The notes below the pieces were generated by a model that was given only the letters and a program-made list of their open reading frames with translations, was not told the DNA's origin and searched no databases. The translations under genes and the position numbers were made by a program. Shown piece after piece: positions 33,427-41,658 of a stretch of DNA of 64,000 nucleotides (positions within the stretch are counted from its first letter, which is position 1; each line of letters opens with the position of its first letter). The stretch lies in the NCBI GenBank assembly GCA_963695675.1, contig CAVOGY010000007.1, positions 372,001 through 436,000 of the forward strand, given 5' to 3'. This DNA is from DASUPK01 sp963695675 (GTDB taxonomy: Bacteria; Actinomycetota; Thermoleophilia; Solirubrobacterales; 70-9).

Positions 33427-35064
33427 GTGCAGGGGTTGAGCCGGACCCGGACGGTCAGGGCAGGGTTATTGCTCGCAGGCATCGCCTGTCTGACCCTGCT
33501 CGCCCTGCTCGTGCGGGGCGAGAAGTCGCGCGCGGCCAGCAGCAAGCCGAACATCATCATGTTCACCACCGACGACCAGACGGTGCGGGACATGATCGCC
33601 ATGCCGAAGACCCAGGCGCTGATCGGGAATGCCGGGGCGACCTTCCCCCACGCGTTCGTCTCCATGTCGCTCTGCTGCCCCTCGCGGGTCACGGTGCAGA
33701 CCGGGCAGTACGCCCACAACCACGGCGTCATGGGCAACACCCCGCCGCAGGGCGGCTACAGCCGCTTCAACGACAAGAACGACCTCCCGCTCTGGCTGCA
33801 ACAGGCCGGCTACCGCACGGTCCACATCGGCAAGATGCCGAACGGCTTCGGCGAGAACGGCACCGGCCCCACCTATGTCCCGCCTGGCTGGGGACCGTAT
33901 CCGGCAAAGGGCGAGTTTTACGGCTTCATCGGTCCCCCCTCCGCCTACACCGCCTTCACGCTCGACGAGAACGGCGTCGACAAGACCTACAGCGGCGACG
34001 ATTACTCGACCGATGTCTACGCGGACAAGGCGGTCGATGCGATCAACGACCACCTCACCGCCTTCTCGGGCAGCCCGCTGTACATGCAGGTGCAGTTCTT
34101 CGCCCCGCACGACCCAGCCACGCCCGCCACCAAGTACCAGAACGCCTTCGCCACCGCTCCGCTGCCGATCGACGCGAGCTTCAACGAAAAGAACGTCAAG
34201 GACAAGCCCGGCTGGATCCGCGTGATCAGGCGCTTCGGACCCGGCCTGATCGCAAAGATCCAGGCGCGCTACCAACGCCGGCTCGAGACACTGCTGTCGG
34301 TCGACGACGCGATCGAGCGGATCGTCAACGACCTCTCGGCCCGTGGAGCGCTCAGCAACACCTACCTGATCTTCACTTCCGACAACGGCTTCATGCAGGG
34401 GCAGCATCGCCTCCACCAGGGCAAGTTCGCGCCCTACGACCCCTCGGTCCAGGTGCCGCTCGAGATCCGCGGCCCCGGTATCCCGGCCGGCGGCCAGCCC
34501 CCGGCGATGGTCTGGAACGGAGACATCACCTCCACCATCCTCCAGGCCGCGGGTGCCGGCCCGGGCCTGCCCCAGGACGGCCGTTCCCTGCTGCCCTACG
34601 CCGAGGATCCCACCAAGCGCTCCACCCGCCCGATCCTGCTGGAGACCGGCCCGCCGGGTGCCACCTCCGAGCCGGGAACCGCCGCGGCCGCCACGGCCGG
34701 CGGCCGCCGAGTCCACTTCAGCAAGTACGTCAAGAACCTCGACCAGGACCACACCGCCCAGATCGCGCGCGCGATCGTGGCCCCCCGCTATCGCGCGATC
34801 CGCACCGGTCGCTACCTCCTGGTCAAGTACTCGAACGGAAACCGGGAGATGTACGACATGTCCAACGACCCCCTCCAGCTCGACTCGATCTACAAGAACT
34901 CCCGCTACTTCCCGGTCCGCAAGTTCCTCCTCAAGAAGCTCAAGGACCTGGTCGAGTGCAAGGGGGCCGCCTGCAACACCGAGATCGGCAAGCCTCCGAA
35001 GGTCCTGCTGAAGAGCAAGAAGCACCCCCACAAGCCCGCGGCGCCGCCTGCCCCGACGGGCTGA
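33427..35064 (+). CDS. Sulfatase (formylglycine-dependent, exported)
   Basis: Type I sulfatase of about 545 aa. The active-site motif is C-x-P-S-R within LCCPSRVTVQTGQYAHNHG; the Cys is normally converted to formylglycine by an FGE-type enzyme. Metal-binding TTDDQ near the N-terminus and TSDNGFMQGQHRLHQGK in the C-terminal half complete the site. A signal or anchor helix (VRAGLLLAGIACLTLLALLV) places it outside the membrane; the tail is Lys/Pro-rich. Starts at GTG 33427, TTG 33436 or TTG 33388 are all possible. The natural sulfate ester cannot be deduced. No maturation gene is visible in the window. Confidence 0.87.
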   Translation: MQGLSRTRTVRAGLLLAGIACLTLLALLVRGEKSRAASSKPNIIMFTTDDQTVRDMIAMPKTQALIGNAGATFPHAFVSMSLCCPSRVTVQTGQYAHNHGVMGNTPPQGGYSRFNDKNDLPLWLQQAGYRTVHIGKMPNGFGENGTGPTYVPPGWGPYPAKGEFYGFIGPPSAYTAFTLDENGVDKTYSGDDYSTDVYADKAVDAINDHLTAFSGSPLYMQVQFFAPHDPATPATKYQNAFATAPLPIDASFNEKNVKDKPGWIRVIRRFGPGLIAKIQARYQRRLETLLSVDDAIERIVNDLSARGALSNTYLIFTSDNGFMQGQHRLHQGKFAPYDPSVQVPLEIRGPGIPAGGQPPAMVWNGDITSTILQAAGAGPGLPQDGRSLLPYAEDPTKRSTRPILLETGPPGATSEPGTAAAATAGGRRVHFSKYVKNLDQDHTAQIARAIVAPRYRAIRTGRYLLVKYSNGNREMYDMSNDPLQLDSIYKNSRYFPVRKFLLKKLKDLVECKGAACNTEIGKPPKVLLKSKKHPHKPAAPPAPTG

Positions 35065-35095
35065 GCCAAAGCACGCTCGGGAGTAGGGTCCGGGC

Positions 35096-36283
35096 ATGGC
35101 GACCTCCGAGACGCCCCCTCCCCTCTTCGGCGACTACTACCGCGAGATCTACGCCCAGGGGATGCTCGCCGGCGAGCGCCCGACGCTGCCGATGGCCTGG
35201 GCGGAGCTGGAGAGCAGCGCACACGAGTCGCTCGAGGAGCGCGCCATCGCCTACATCTTCGGCGGCGCCGGGTCCGAGGACACGATGCGCGCCAACCTGG
35301 ACGCCTTCCGGCGCTGGCGGATCGTCCCCCGGGTGCTGCGCAAGGACCTCTCCAAGCGAGACCTGTCGCTGGAGCTGCTCGGGACCCGGATGCCCGCCCC
35401 GGTGCTCCTCGCCCCCATCGGCGTCCAGACCCTGCTCCATCAGGAGGGAGAGCTCGCCTCGGCCAGGGCCGCAGCTTCGGTCGGCCTGCCCCTGGTCACC
35501 AGCACCGCCTCAGCCACGGCGCTCGAGGAGATCGCCGACGCGAATGGGGGCAGTCCGCGCTGGTACCAGCTCTACTGGCCGAATGACGATGAGCTCGCCG
35601 CCAGCCTCGTCCGGCGCGCCGAGGCCGCGGGCTACTCGGCCCTCGTCCTGACGGTGGACAACTACCTTCCTGGCTGGAAGCCGCGCGACCTGCAACAGGC
35701 CTATCTCCCGTTCCTGGAGGGGGTGGGCATTGCCCAATACCTCTCCGACCCTGTCTTCCAGTCGGGACTGGAGAAACCGCCGGAGGAAGACATGGGCGCG
35801 GCTGTCGGCCATTTCCTCGGCGTCTTCGCCAACCCCCGGCTCACCTGGGAGCGGCTCGATTGGCTGCGAGGGACGACCTCCCTGCCGATCGTCCTCAAGG
35901 GCATCCTGCATCCCGATGACGCGCGGGAGGCCCGTGAGCGTGGCGTGGACGGAATCGTCGTCTCGAACCACGGGGGGCGTCAGATCGACGGCGCGATCGC
36001 CTCGCTCGAGGCCCTCCCGCCGATCGTCGACGCGGTCGGCGACGGGATGGCGATATTGCTCGACAGCGGGATCCGCTCCGGAGCGGACATCTTCAAAGCA
36101 CTGGCCCTTGGGGCCGACGCCGTGCTGATCGGCCGTCCCTATCTCTGGGGGCTGGCGCTGGACGGGCAGAGCGGGGTCGAGACGGTGCTGCGCTCCCTGC
36201 TCGCGGAGCTCGACCTGACCATGACGCTGAGCGGGTTCACCAGCGTCGCCGAGATCGACTCGAGCGTTCTCAGGCAGGCCTAG
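35096..36283 (+). CDS. FMN-dependent alpha-hydroxy acid oxidase, lactate 2-monooxygenase-like
   Basis: TIM-barrel flavoenzyme of 395 aa. Motifs: APIGVQTLLHQEGELASARAA and TSTASATALEEIADA around FMN, RWYQLYWPNDDELAASLVRRA, the FMN-Lys region PIVLKGILHPDDAREA, the active-site SNHGGRQIDGAIASLEALP (catalytic His and substrate Arg) and LLDSGIRSGADIFKALALGA for phosphate binding. The longer N-terminal region (residues 1-60) and the YWP(N)DDEL stretch resemble lactate 2-monooxygenases, which turn L-lactate plus O2 into acetate and CO2; a lactate oxidase is the alternative. The gene begins 31 nt after the sulfatase stop and may share its transcript. Confidence 0.85.
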   Translation: MATSETPPPLFGDYYREIYAQGMLAGERPTLPMAWAELESSAHESLEERAIAYIFGGAGSEDTMRANLDAFRRWRIVPRVLRKDLSKRDLSLELLGTRMPAPVLLAPIGVQTLLHQEGELASARAAASVGLPLVTSTASATALEEIADANGGSPRWYQLYWPNDDELAASLVRRAEAAGYSALVLTVDNYLPGWKPRDLQQAYLPFLEGVGIAQYLSDPVFQSGLEKPPEEDMGAAVGHFLGVFANPRLTWERLDWLRGTTSLPIVLKGILHPDDAREARERGVDGIVVSNHGGRQIDGAIASLEALPPIVDAVGDGMAILLDSGIRSGADIFKALALGADAVLIGRPYLWGLALDGQSGVETVLRSLLAELDLTMTLSGFTSVAEIDSSVLRQA

Positions 36284-37242
36284 CCGGCGCTCGGCGCGTT
36301 CGCGTGAAGCGCGACGGTGCAGCCGGATCCATTGCGCACCTCGACGGCGTCGCAGAGCAGGCGGCTGAGCCAGAGGCCTCTGCCGCCCGGGCGGCTCGGC
36401 GTGGGCATCAGCTGCCCGGCGAGGACGTCCCCGATCCCATCGCCCGCGTCACTCACCTCGACGATCACCTCGCCGTCTGAGTGCCAGATCCGCAGCGTCG
36501 CGGGGGACCGGCCGTGAACAACCGCGTTCGTCGCGATCTCGTTGACCGCGAGTATCAGCTCGTCGGCGCGTGTGCGGTCCAGGCCCGCGCCCCGCGCGAA
36601 CGACCCCGTCGCCCGGCGCACTGGGGACAGGCCTTCTGGGCCGAACCTGAGCTCAACGGAGGGCTCACCGCGTGGGCGCCCTACCGCGGCGTCGAGCCGC
36701 CGGCAGAACTCGAGCGGATCCTCGTAGGCTCCGCTCTCGGAGACGCCGTCAGAGTCGACGATCTCGGGATGGGTGCTCCGCGCGTGACCTAGAACCTCAG
36801 CCGGCAGAGCCTCGGCGTCGTAGGGACAGATGAAGGTCACCTGCCGGTCGGCGAAGGCGACGTTGATCACCGATTCGTGCCGTGCCCAGTCGCGCACCTG
36901 TGCCTCGTGCCCGATCGCCCACGGGGGCTCGCCGATCAGGCGAGCGCGCCCACGATCGGCGTGCTCGGCTGCCCAGCGAGCGAACTTCTCGCGGGTCCGC
37001 GCCGAGGTCTCGTACCACTGCTCGACGGCGTAGAGCGTCACCCCGGTAGGGGTGCCCCCGAGGGCGGCGCGGAGGTTTTCGACATGGCGGTCCTGCACCG
37101 CGACGAGGGTTGGCTCATCCCCGCTGATGCCTTCCGTCACAAACGGAAGTGCGACGTCCATGAACTCCTGCTCGGAGCCATAGATCAGGGCCTCGTGGAC
37201 GAATCCATTCCCGGGTCCGGACGCTTGCCCGTCGAAGTTCAT
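36280..37242 (-). CDS. MEDS-domain sensor with anti-sigma-type HATPase
   Basis: Protein of 320 aa. The N-terminal half (about 12-175) fits the MEDS (methanogen/methylotroph DcmR sensory) domain: HEALIYGSEQEFMDVALPFV, ISGDEPTLVAVQDRHVENL, then AVEQWY. The C-terminal half is a histidine-kinase-like ATPase of the RsbW/anti-sigma type: ADELILAVNEIATNAVVHG (N-box), VSDAGDGIG and GGRGLWLSRLLCDAVEV. No phospho-acceptor His domain is present, so it probably binds a partner regulator rather than acting in a phosphorelay. Convergent with the lactate-oxidase-like gene, stops overlapping by 4 nt. Confidence 0.82.
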   Translation of the reverse strand: MNFDGQASGPGNGFVHEALIYGSEQEFMDVALPFVTEGISGDEPTLVAVQDRHVENLRAALGGTPTGVTLYAVEQWYETSARTREKFARWAAEHADRGRARLIGEPPWAIGHEAQVRDWARHESVINVAFADRQVTFICPYDAEALPAEVLGHARSTHPEIVDSDGVSESGAYEDPLEFCRRLDAAVGRPRGEPSVELRFGPEGLSPVRRATGSFARGAGLDRTRADELILAVNEIATNAVVHGRSPATLRIWHSDGEVIVEVSDAGDGIGDVLAGQLMPTPSRPGGRGLWLSRLLCDAVEVRNGSGCTVALHANAPSAG

Positions 37243-37354
37243 CTCGCTTTTCCTTTACCCGAAGCGCACGCTTTGACGCGGGTTATCGCGCGCTCGCCGG
37301 GGAGGCTGGATCACTCGACCGCTCCTCCCTGACCGAACCGGTGTTAGCTCACCG

Positions 37355-38122
37355 ATGCCGAAGGCCAGACGGGCAACCGCGCAGGCCGGCTTGGTAGCGC
37401 TTCTCATCACGCTCGCCCTCGCAGGCGGGGCGAGCCCGGCGAGCGCCGGGACGAAGGCGATGGGCATCGACGTCTCGCGGTTTCAGGGGGTGATCGACTG
37501 GCCGAGCGTCGCCGGATCCGGTATCAGGTTCGCTTTCGTCCAGGCGAGCCGGGGCAGCGGCGCGGATTGCACGGTCAAGCCGGCCCAGTGCGGCCCCGAC
37601 CCCTATTTCGCGATCAACCGGCTGGCTGCCGAATCGGCTGGGATCAGGGTCGGCGCCTATCACCGGGCCTTCGCGAGCGGCGGGACGGTCGCGGACGCCC
37701 GCGCCGACGCCATCGCCGAGGCCAACGTCTTCCTGGCTCAGGTCGGCTCGCTGCAGCGCGGCGAGTTGGTTCCCGTGCTCGACGCCGAGAGCCCGTTCAC
37801 CGGGATGACCGCGACCAGCCTGCGGACCTGGATCCGGGTGTGGGTGAAGCGCGTCGGCAGGCACCTGGGTCGCAAGCCGATGATCTACACCAACGCGACG
37901 AGCTGGGCCGCGACCGGGAATACGGCCGAGTTCGCCAAGGCCAGGTACCCGCTCTGGGTCGCCGAGTGGGGCGTCTCCCGGCCCACGGTGCCGGCCAACA
38001 ACTGGGCCGGTCGCGGCTACTCCGTCTGGCAGTTCACCAGCTCGGGCAGTGTCCCGGGCATCTCCGGCCGGGTAGACAGGGACCGCCTCGGCAAGGGCCT
38101 CTCCAAGATCACGATTCACTGA
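37355..38122 (+). CDS. Secreted GH25 lysozyme-type muramidase
   Basis: Exported 255-aa glycoside hydrolase. A signal peptide (about residues 1-31, ...GGASPASA) is followed by the GH25 domain: GIDVSRFQGVIDWPSV, FAFVQASRG, GAYHRAFASG, the catalytic LVPVLDAESPF, and PMIYTNATSW and GYSVWQFTSSGSVPGI at the end. It cleaves peptidoglycan beta-1,4 bonds in this family. There is no cell-wall-binding module. Nothing phage-like is near, so a role in own-wall turnover or attack on other bacteria is more likely than endolysin function (inference). Confidence 0.88.
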   Translation: MPKARRATAQAGLVALLITLALAGGASPASAGTKAMGIDVSRFQGVIDWPSVAGSGIRFAFVQASRGSGADCTVKPAQCGPDPYFAINRLAAESAGIRVGAYHRAFASGGTVADARADAIAEANVFLAQVGSLQRGELVPVLDAESPFTGMTATSLRTWIRVWVKRVGRHLGRKPMIYTNATSWAATGNTAEFAKARYPLWVAEWGVSRPTVPANNWAGRGYSVWQFTSSGSVPGISGRVDRDRLGKGLSKITIH

Positions 38123-38149
38123 GCGTCCGTCGGAACCGAATCGGCTTAC

Positions 38150-38788
38150 GTGGCTGGTTGGCATAAGCTGGGACGGTTGAACGGGTTCATCTCAAGGGGA
38201 TTCAGCGGTCGCCGCCGGACTCCCGAGGGGTTGGCGGATCGTCTTCCGCCGGGCCAGTACGCGGAGTCAGGCTGGCCCGTTCTGACCGCCGGCCCGACGC
38301 CAGACATCCCGACCGACGAATGGAGCTTCCGGATCGACGGCATGGTCGGCCAGCAGCGCGAGTGGAACTGGGAGGAGTTCCACAAGCTGCCCTTCGAGAC
38401 GATCACGCGCGACATCCACTGCGTCACCAAGTGGTCCAAGTTCGGTACCACCTTCGGAGGGGTCTCGATGGACGTCCTGCTGGAGGAGGTCGAGCCGCTC
38501 GACGCCTTCGCGATGTTCCACTCCTACGGCGGGTACACGACCAACCTGACGATCGAGGACGTCAGCGACGGGAAGGCCTGGGTCGTGACCGAGTCCGAGG
38601 GTGAGCCGCTCCCACGCGAGCACGGCGGCCCCGCGCGCATGCTGGTCCCGCACCTCTACTTCTGGAAGAGCGCCAAGTGGGTGCGGGGCATGCGGGTGAT
38701 GGACCACGACGAGCCGGGCTTCTGGGAGACCAACGGCTACCACAACCATGGCGACCCCTGGAAGGAGCAGCGCTATTGGGGCGACTGA
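38150..38788 (+). CDS. Sulfite-oxidase/MsrP-fold molybdopterin oxidoreductase
   Basis: Molybdopterin-dependent protein of 212 aa. The Mo-ligand Cys is in ITRDIHCVTKWSKFG; other fold signatures are WSFRIDGMVGQQREW, FEEF-like EEFHKLPFETI, GYTTNLTIEDV, GEPLPREHGGPARMLVPHLYFWKSAKWV and PGFWETNGYHNHGDPWKEQRY. Related enzymes include MsrP (YedY) and sulfite dehydrogenases, but no Tat signal is visible, so this one appears cytoplasmic. The start is GTG at 38150. Its stop overlaps the start of the next gene (TGATG), which encodes a flavin reductase that could supply electrons. Physiological substrate unknown. Confidence 0.86.
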   Translation: MAGWHKLGRLNGFISRGFSGRRRTPEGLADRLPPGQYAESGWPVLTAGPTPDIPTDEWSFRIDGMVGQQREWNWEEFHKLPFETITRDIHCVTKWSKFGTTFGGVSMDVLLEEVEPLDAFAMFHSYGGYTTNLTIEDVSDGKAWVVTESEGEPLPREHGGPARMLVPHLYFWKSAKWVRGMRVMDHDEPGFWETNGYHNHGDPWKEQRYWGD

Positions 38789-39510
38789 TGGAATCGCCGG
38801 TCACCCCCGTGGAGCAGCGAGCCCCCGGCCGCTGGCAGATCGGCACCGTCACGTCGATCAAGCAGGAGACCCCCCGGGTGAAGTCGTTTCGGATCAGCCT
38901 GCCGATGTGGATGCCGCACCTGCCGGGCCAGCACTACGACGTCCGTCTCACCGCCCCCGACGGCTACCGCGCCCAGCGGTCCTATTCGATCGCCTCATCG
39001 CCCCTCGACGAGGGTGAGATCGAGCTGACCATCGACCGCCTCGAAGACGGTGAGGTGTCGCCCTACTTCCATGACGTGATCGCCGAGGGCGATCAGGTCG
39101 AGGTTCGCGGCCCGTTCACCTCCTACTTCGTCTGGCGCGGGGAGAAGCCGGTGCTGCTGCTGGGTGGCGGCTCCGGCGTCGTCCCCCTGATGGCGATGCT
39201 CCGCCACCGTCGGCGGACGATGCCCGAACTGCCGATGCGGCTGGTCTACTCGGTTCGCAGTGCCGACGACGTGATCTATGAGGATGAGCTCGGCGACGCA
39301 CTGCTCACCTTCACCCGCGAACCGCCGGAGGGGTGGAGCGGACACCGCGGACACATCGATCCCGAGCTGATCGCGGAGGCGGGGATCGACGCCGGCACTG
39401 CCTTCGTCTGTGGCTCGAACGGCTTCGTCGAGACCGGCTCCGAGCTGCTCCTCGACGCCGGCTTCGAGCCGCAGCAGATTCGCACCGAGCGCTTCGGACC
39501 GACGGGCTGA
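38788..39510 (+). CDS. Ferredoxin-NAD(P)H reductase-like flavoprotein
   Basis: Flavoprotein of 240 aa: FAD domain with RAQRSYSIASSP (RxYSxxSxP) and EGDQVEVRGPF, NAD(P) domain with VLLLGGGSGVVPLMAMLRHR and AFVCGSNGFVETGSELL. It lacks a 2Fe-2S domain. Translation is coupled to the molybdopterin protein through TGATG, so the two most likely form one NAD(P)H-linked redox system. A later ferredoxin gene lies on the opposite strand. The homologous start is well defined by the ATG at 38788. Confidence 0.87.
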   Translation: MESPVTPVEQRAPGRWQIGTVTSIKQETPRVKSFRISLPMWMPHLPGQHYDVRLTAPDGYRAQRSYSIASSPLDEGEIELTIDRLEDGEVSPYFHDVIAEGDQVEVRGPFTSYFVWRGEKPVLLLGGGSGVVPLMAMLRHRRRTMPELPMRLVYSVRSADDVIYEDELGDALLTFTREPPEGWSGHRGHIDPELIAEAGIDAGTAFVCGSNGFVETGSELLLDAGFEPQQIRTERFGPTG

Positions 39511-39609
39511 TCGAGGCCGGGGTGCCGGCAGCCACGACGCCGCCCCGCCTCGGCCTGATCCTGGGCGGGCTGATGCCGGTAGCCGCCCCAGCGCTACTTG
39601 TGGCCCTGA

Positions 39610-39816
39610 CTACGGATAGACGGTTTCGCCCGTCTCCGAATCGATCACCTCGATCGCCAGGGCGGGGCAGGACTTGGCGGCCTCGAGGATCTCCTCATCG
39701 GAACCCTCGCCGATCACTTCCGCCGTCTCACCCAGAGCGAACACTCCCGGGGCGATGTCGACGCAGTCACCGTGCGCGCTGCAGGCGCTCTTGTCGATTC
39801 GCGGGATGTAGCTCAT
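39610..39816 (-). CDS. Small ferredoxin ([3Fe-4S] or [4Fe-4S], one His in the motif)
   Basis: Ferredoxin of 68 aa with the single-cluster layout C-x2-H-x2-C ... C-P: SACSAHGDCVDIAPGVF and AAKSCPALAIEV. The second cysteine of the usual motif is His, as in many actinobacterial ferredoxins that serve cytochromes P450. A good AAGGAGC site precedes the ATG at 39816. The gene overlaps the 3' end of the reductase gene by 50 nt; the two are probably electron-transfer partners. No P450 gene is in the window. Confidence 0.85.
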   Translation of the reverse strand: MSYIPRIDKSACSAHGDCVDIAPGVFALGETAEVIGEGSDEEILEAAKSCPALAIEVIDSETGETVYP

Positions 39817-40999
39817 CGTTGCTCCTTCCATTGGACTGGGTGCCGAAAGTCGTGTCGATCTCCCTGCGGAGTCGGGCGAAGGCGCGTGGGTCGTCGACCG
39901 TGAGCGCACCGACGGGCCGGCCGCCGCGCGTGTAGACGACGGCGAAGTGGCGCTCGTTCGGACGGCCCTCGATCGTCGCCTCGTCCGAGAGCTCGGCGTA
40001 GCCCGCGTACTGGATGCGCAGCCCGTACTGGTCGCTCCAGAAGCTCGGCGGCGGCGCCGGGTCCGGCCGATCGCCGCCCATCGCCCGCGCCGCTGCCGCT
40101 CCCTGCCGTGCGGCGGCGTCCCAGTGCTCGCTTCGGCGATGCTCGCCGACACGGTGGTCGAAGCTGCGGCAGACGTCGCCGGCGGCGTAGACGTGCGGAA
40201 TCGCCGTGCGCCCGTACTCGTCGGTCACCACGCCGTCTCCGCCGAGCTCGCTGCCCTCGAGCCATCCCGCGGCCGGGGCCACGCCCACGCCGACCACGAC
40301 CGCGTCGCAGGCGAGCCGATCGCCGCCGCTCAGGTGAAGCTGCTCGACCGTGCCGTTGCCGCTGGCGCCCTCGAGCATGGTCGAGAGGCGGACGTCAACG
40401 CCCTCCTCGGATTGCATCTGCATCAGCCAGCGGCCGATTCCCTCGCCGAGGATCTGGCCGAGGGGCGCCGGGAGCGCCTCGATCAGCGTCACCGCGACGC
40501 CCGCCCGGCGGGCCGTGCAGGCGACCTCCTGGCCGATAAAGCCCGCGCCGACGATCGCCAGGCGAGCGCCGCTCTGAAGCTCGTCGCGAAGCCTCCGAGC
40601 ATCCGCCAGGGTTCGCAGGAAGTAGACGTTGGAGTACCGCTCGAGTGCCGGCAGGGTCCGGGGGGCACTCCCCGTGGCGATCAGCAGATCGTCGTAGGCG
40701 AGCACGCTCCCGTCATCGAGCCGAACCCTGCGGCGATCAGCCTCGAGCCCGATCGCGCGGCAGCCGAAGACCAGCTCGACGCAGTGCTCGGCGTACCAGC
40801 GGACCGGCCGAAAGCCGATCTCCGACTCCTCGACCTCGCCGGCCAGCAGCCCCTTGGAGAGCGGCGGGCGGTCATAGGGCAGCTCCGCCTCTCCGCAGAC
40901 CATCTGGATCCGGCCCTCGTAGCCGCGGGCCTTCAGGGTCTCAATGGCGCGCTGGGAGGCGAGGCCCCCGCCGACGATCAGAATGCCGTCGCCGCTCAT
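39767..40999 (-). CDS. FAD-dependent ferredoxin reductase (rubredoxin/putidaredoxin reductase type)
   Basis: NAD(P)H-dependent reductase of 410 aa. FAD motif ILIVGGGLASQRAIETLKARG, active-site-like ELPYDRPPLSKGLLAG, second dinucleotide motif LAIVGAGFIGQEVACTARRAG, and the closing FAD motif HVYAAGDVCRSFD. The BenD/CamA-like C-terminal domain (WSDQYGLRIQYAG) is present. ATG at 40999 overlaps the stop of the membrane haem protein by 4 nt. The last ~16 codons lie over the ferredoxin start. It likely passes electrons to the small ferredoxin. Confidence 0.87.
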   Translation of the reverse strand: MSGDGILIVGGGLASQRAIETLKARGYEGRIQMVCGEAELPYDRPPLSKGLLAGEVEESEIGFRPVRWYAEHCVELVFGCRAIGLEADRRRVRLDDGSVLAYDDLLIATGSAPRTLPALERYSNVYFLRTLADARRLRDELQSGARLAIVGAGFIGQEVACTARRAGVAVTLIEALPAPLGQILGEGIGRWLMQMQSEEGVDVRLSTMLEGASGNGTVEQLHLSGGDRLACDAVVVGVGVAPAAGWLEGSELGGDGVVTDEYGRTAIPHVYAAGDVCRSFDHRVGEHRRSEHWDAAARQGAAAARAMGGDRPDPAPPPSFWSDQYGLRIQYAGYAELSDEATIEGRPNERHFAVVYTRGGRPVGALTVDDPRAFARLRREIDTTFGTQSNGRSNDELHPANRQERLQRAR

Positions 41000-41658
41000 G
41001 CGACTGCCGGCTCCTCGAGCTCGCGGCGCCTGTGCCGCGGCGGAATCTCGACGTCGGGGGGCAGCTCCCGGCTGCGGCCCGCGCGCCGGTCGGCGGCCGA
41101 CCGTGAGCTCGCGCGTCCCTTGCGGATGCCGTGGACGACCCGGGCCACGAAGAGCCCCGCGACCACGGGAATGCTGGCGACGACGGGGACGAAAAGCCAC
41201 GGGCTCGAGGCATCGGTGCCGGCCCCGAGCGTGTGGGCCACGCCGAGGACGTAGACGAGGACGGTCGCCTTGTGGGCCCGGCGCCACAGCCGCGGCCCGA
41301 TGCGCCGCCGGATGTAGAAGGTCAGGCCGAGCAGGGCGGCGAGCCACCCGGCCGTGATGCCGAGGCCCACCCAAAGCGTCTTGTAGGCCATCAGGAAGGG
41401 GATCGAGATCCCGGCGGGCCCGGGATTGAGCCACGGATCGCCGAGCAGGGTGAGCCCGTGGACGGCGATCGCAACCAGACCGGTGACCGCCGTCTGCTCG
41501 TGGATCGCGCTCAGCACCCGTCCCGCGCCGGGCTTGCGGGAGAGCTTGCCGGCCATCGTCAGTCCGAGGACGACCGAGATCGTCACCAGGCAAAGGGCGA
41601 CGACCCCCGACGCGCGGCTGGCGAGCCACCAGACGTGCTGGCCGAGCGCCGAGCTCAT
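40996..41658 (-). CDS. Ferric-reductase-like transmembrane haem protein
   Basis: Membrane protein of 220 aa with six hydrophobic helices and candidate haem ligands: His in LSAIHEQTAVTGLVAIAVHGL (two His 11 apart) and RRAHKATVLVYVLGVAHTLG (two His 13 apart), the ferric-reductase/MsrQ/NOX pattern. The C-terminus is a basic cytoplasmic tail. It overlaps ApbE upstream and the ferredoxin reductase downstream by 4 nt each, so the set is one operon. It is probably a conduit moving electrons across the membrane toward exported acceptors (inference). Confidence 0.82.
   Translation of the reverse strand: MSSALGQHVWWLASRASGVVALCLVTISVVLGLTMAGKLSRKPGAGRVLSAIHEQTAVTGLVAIAVHGLTLLGDPWLNPGPAGISIPFLMAYKTLWVGLGITAGWLAALLGLTFYIRRRIGPRLWRRAHKATVLVYVLGVAHTLGAGTDASSPWLFVPVVASIPVVAGLFVARVVHGIRKGRASSRSAADRRAGRSRELPPDVEIPPRHRRRELEEPAVA

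Noticed and set aside
37355..38122. GH25 lysozyme as a prophage endolysin
   Set aside because: It has a signal peptide and no holin, tail, capsid or integrase genes are near.
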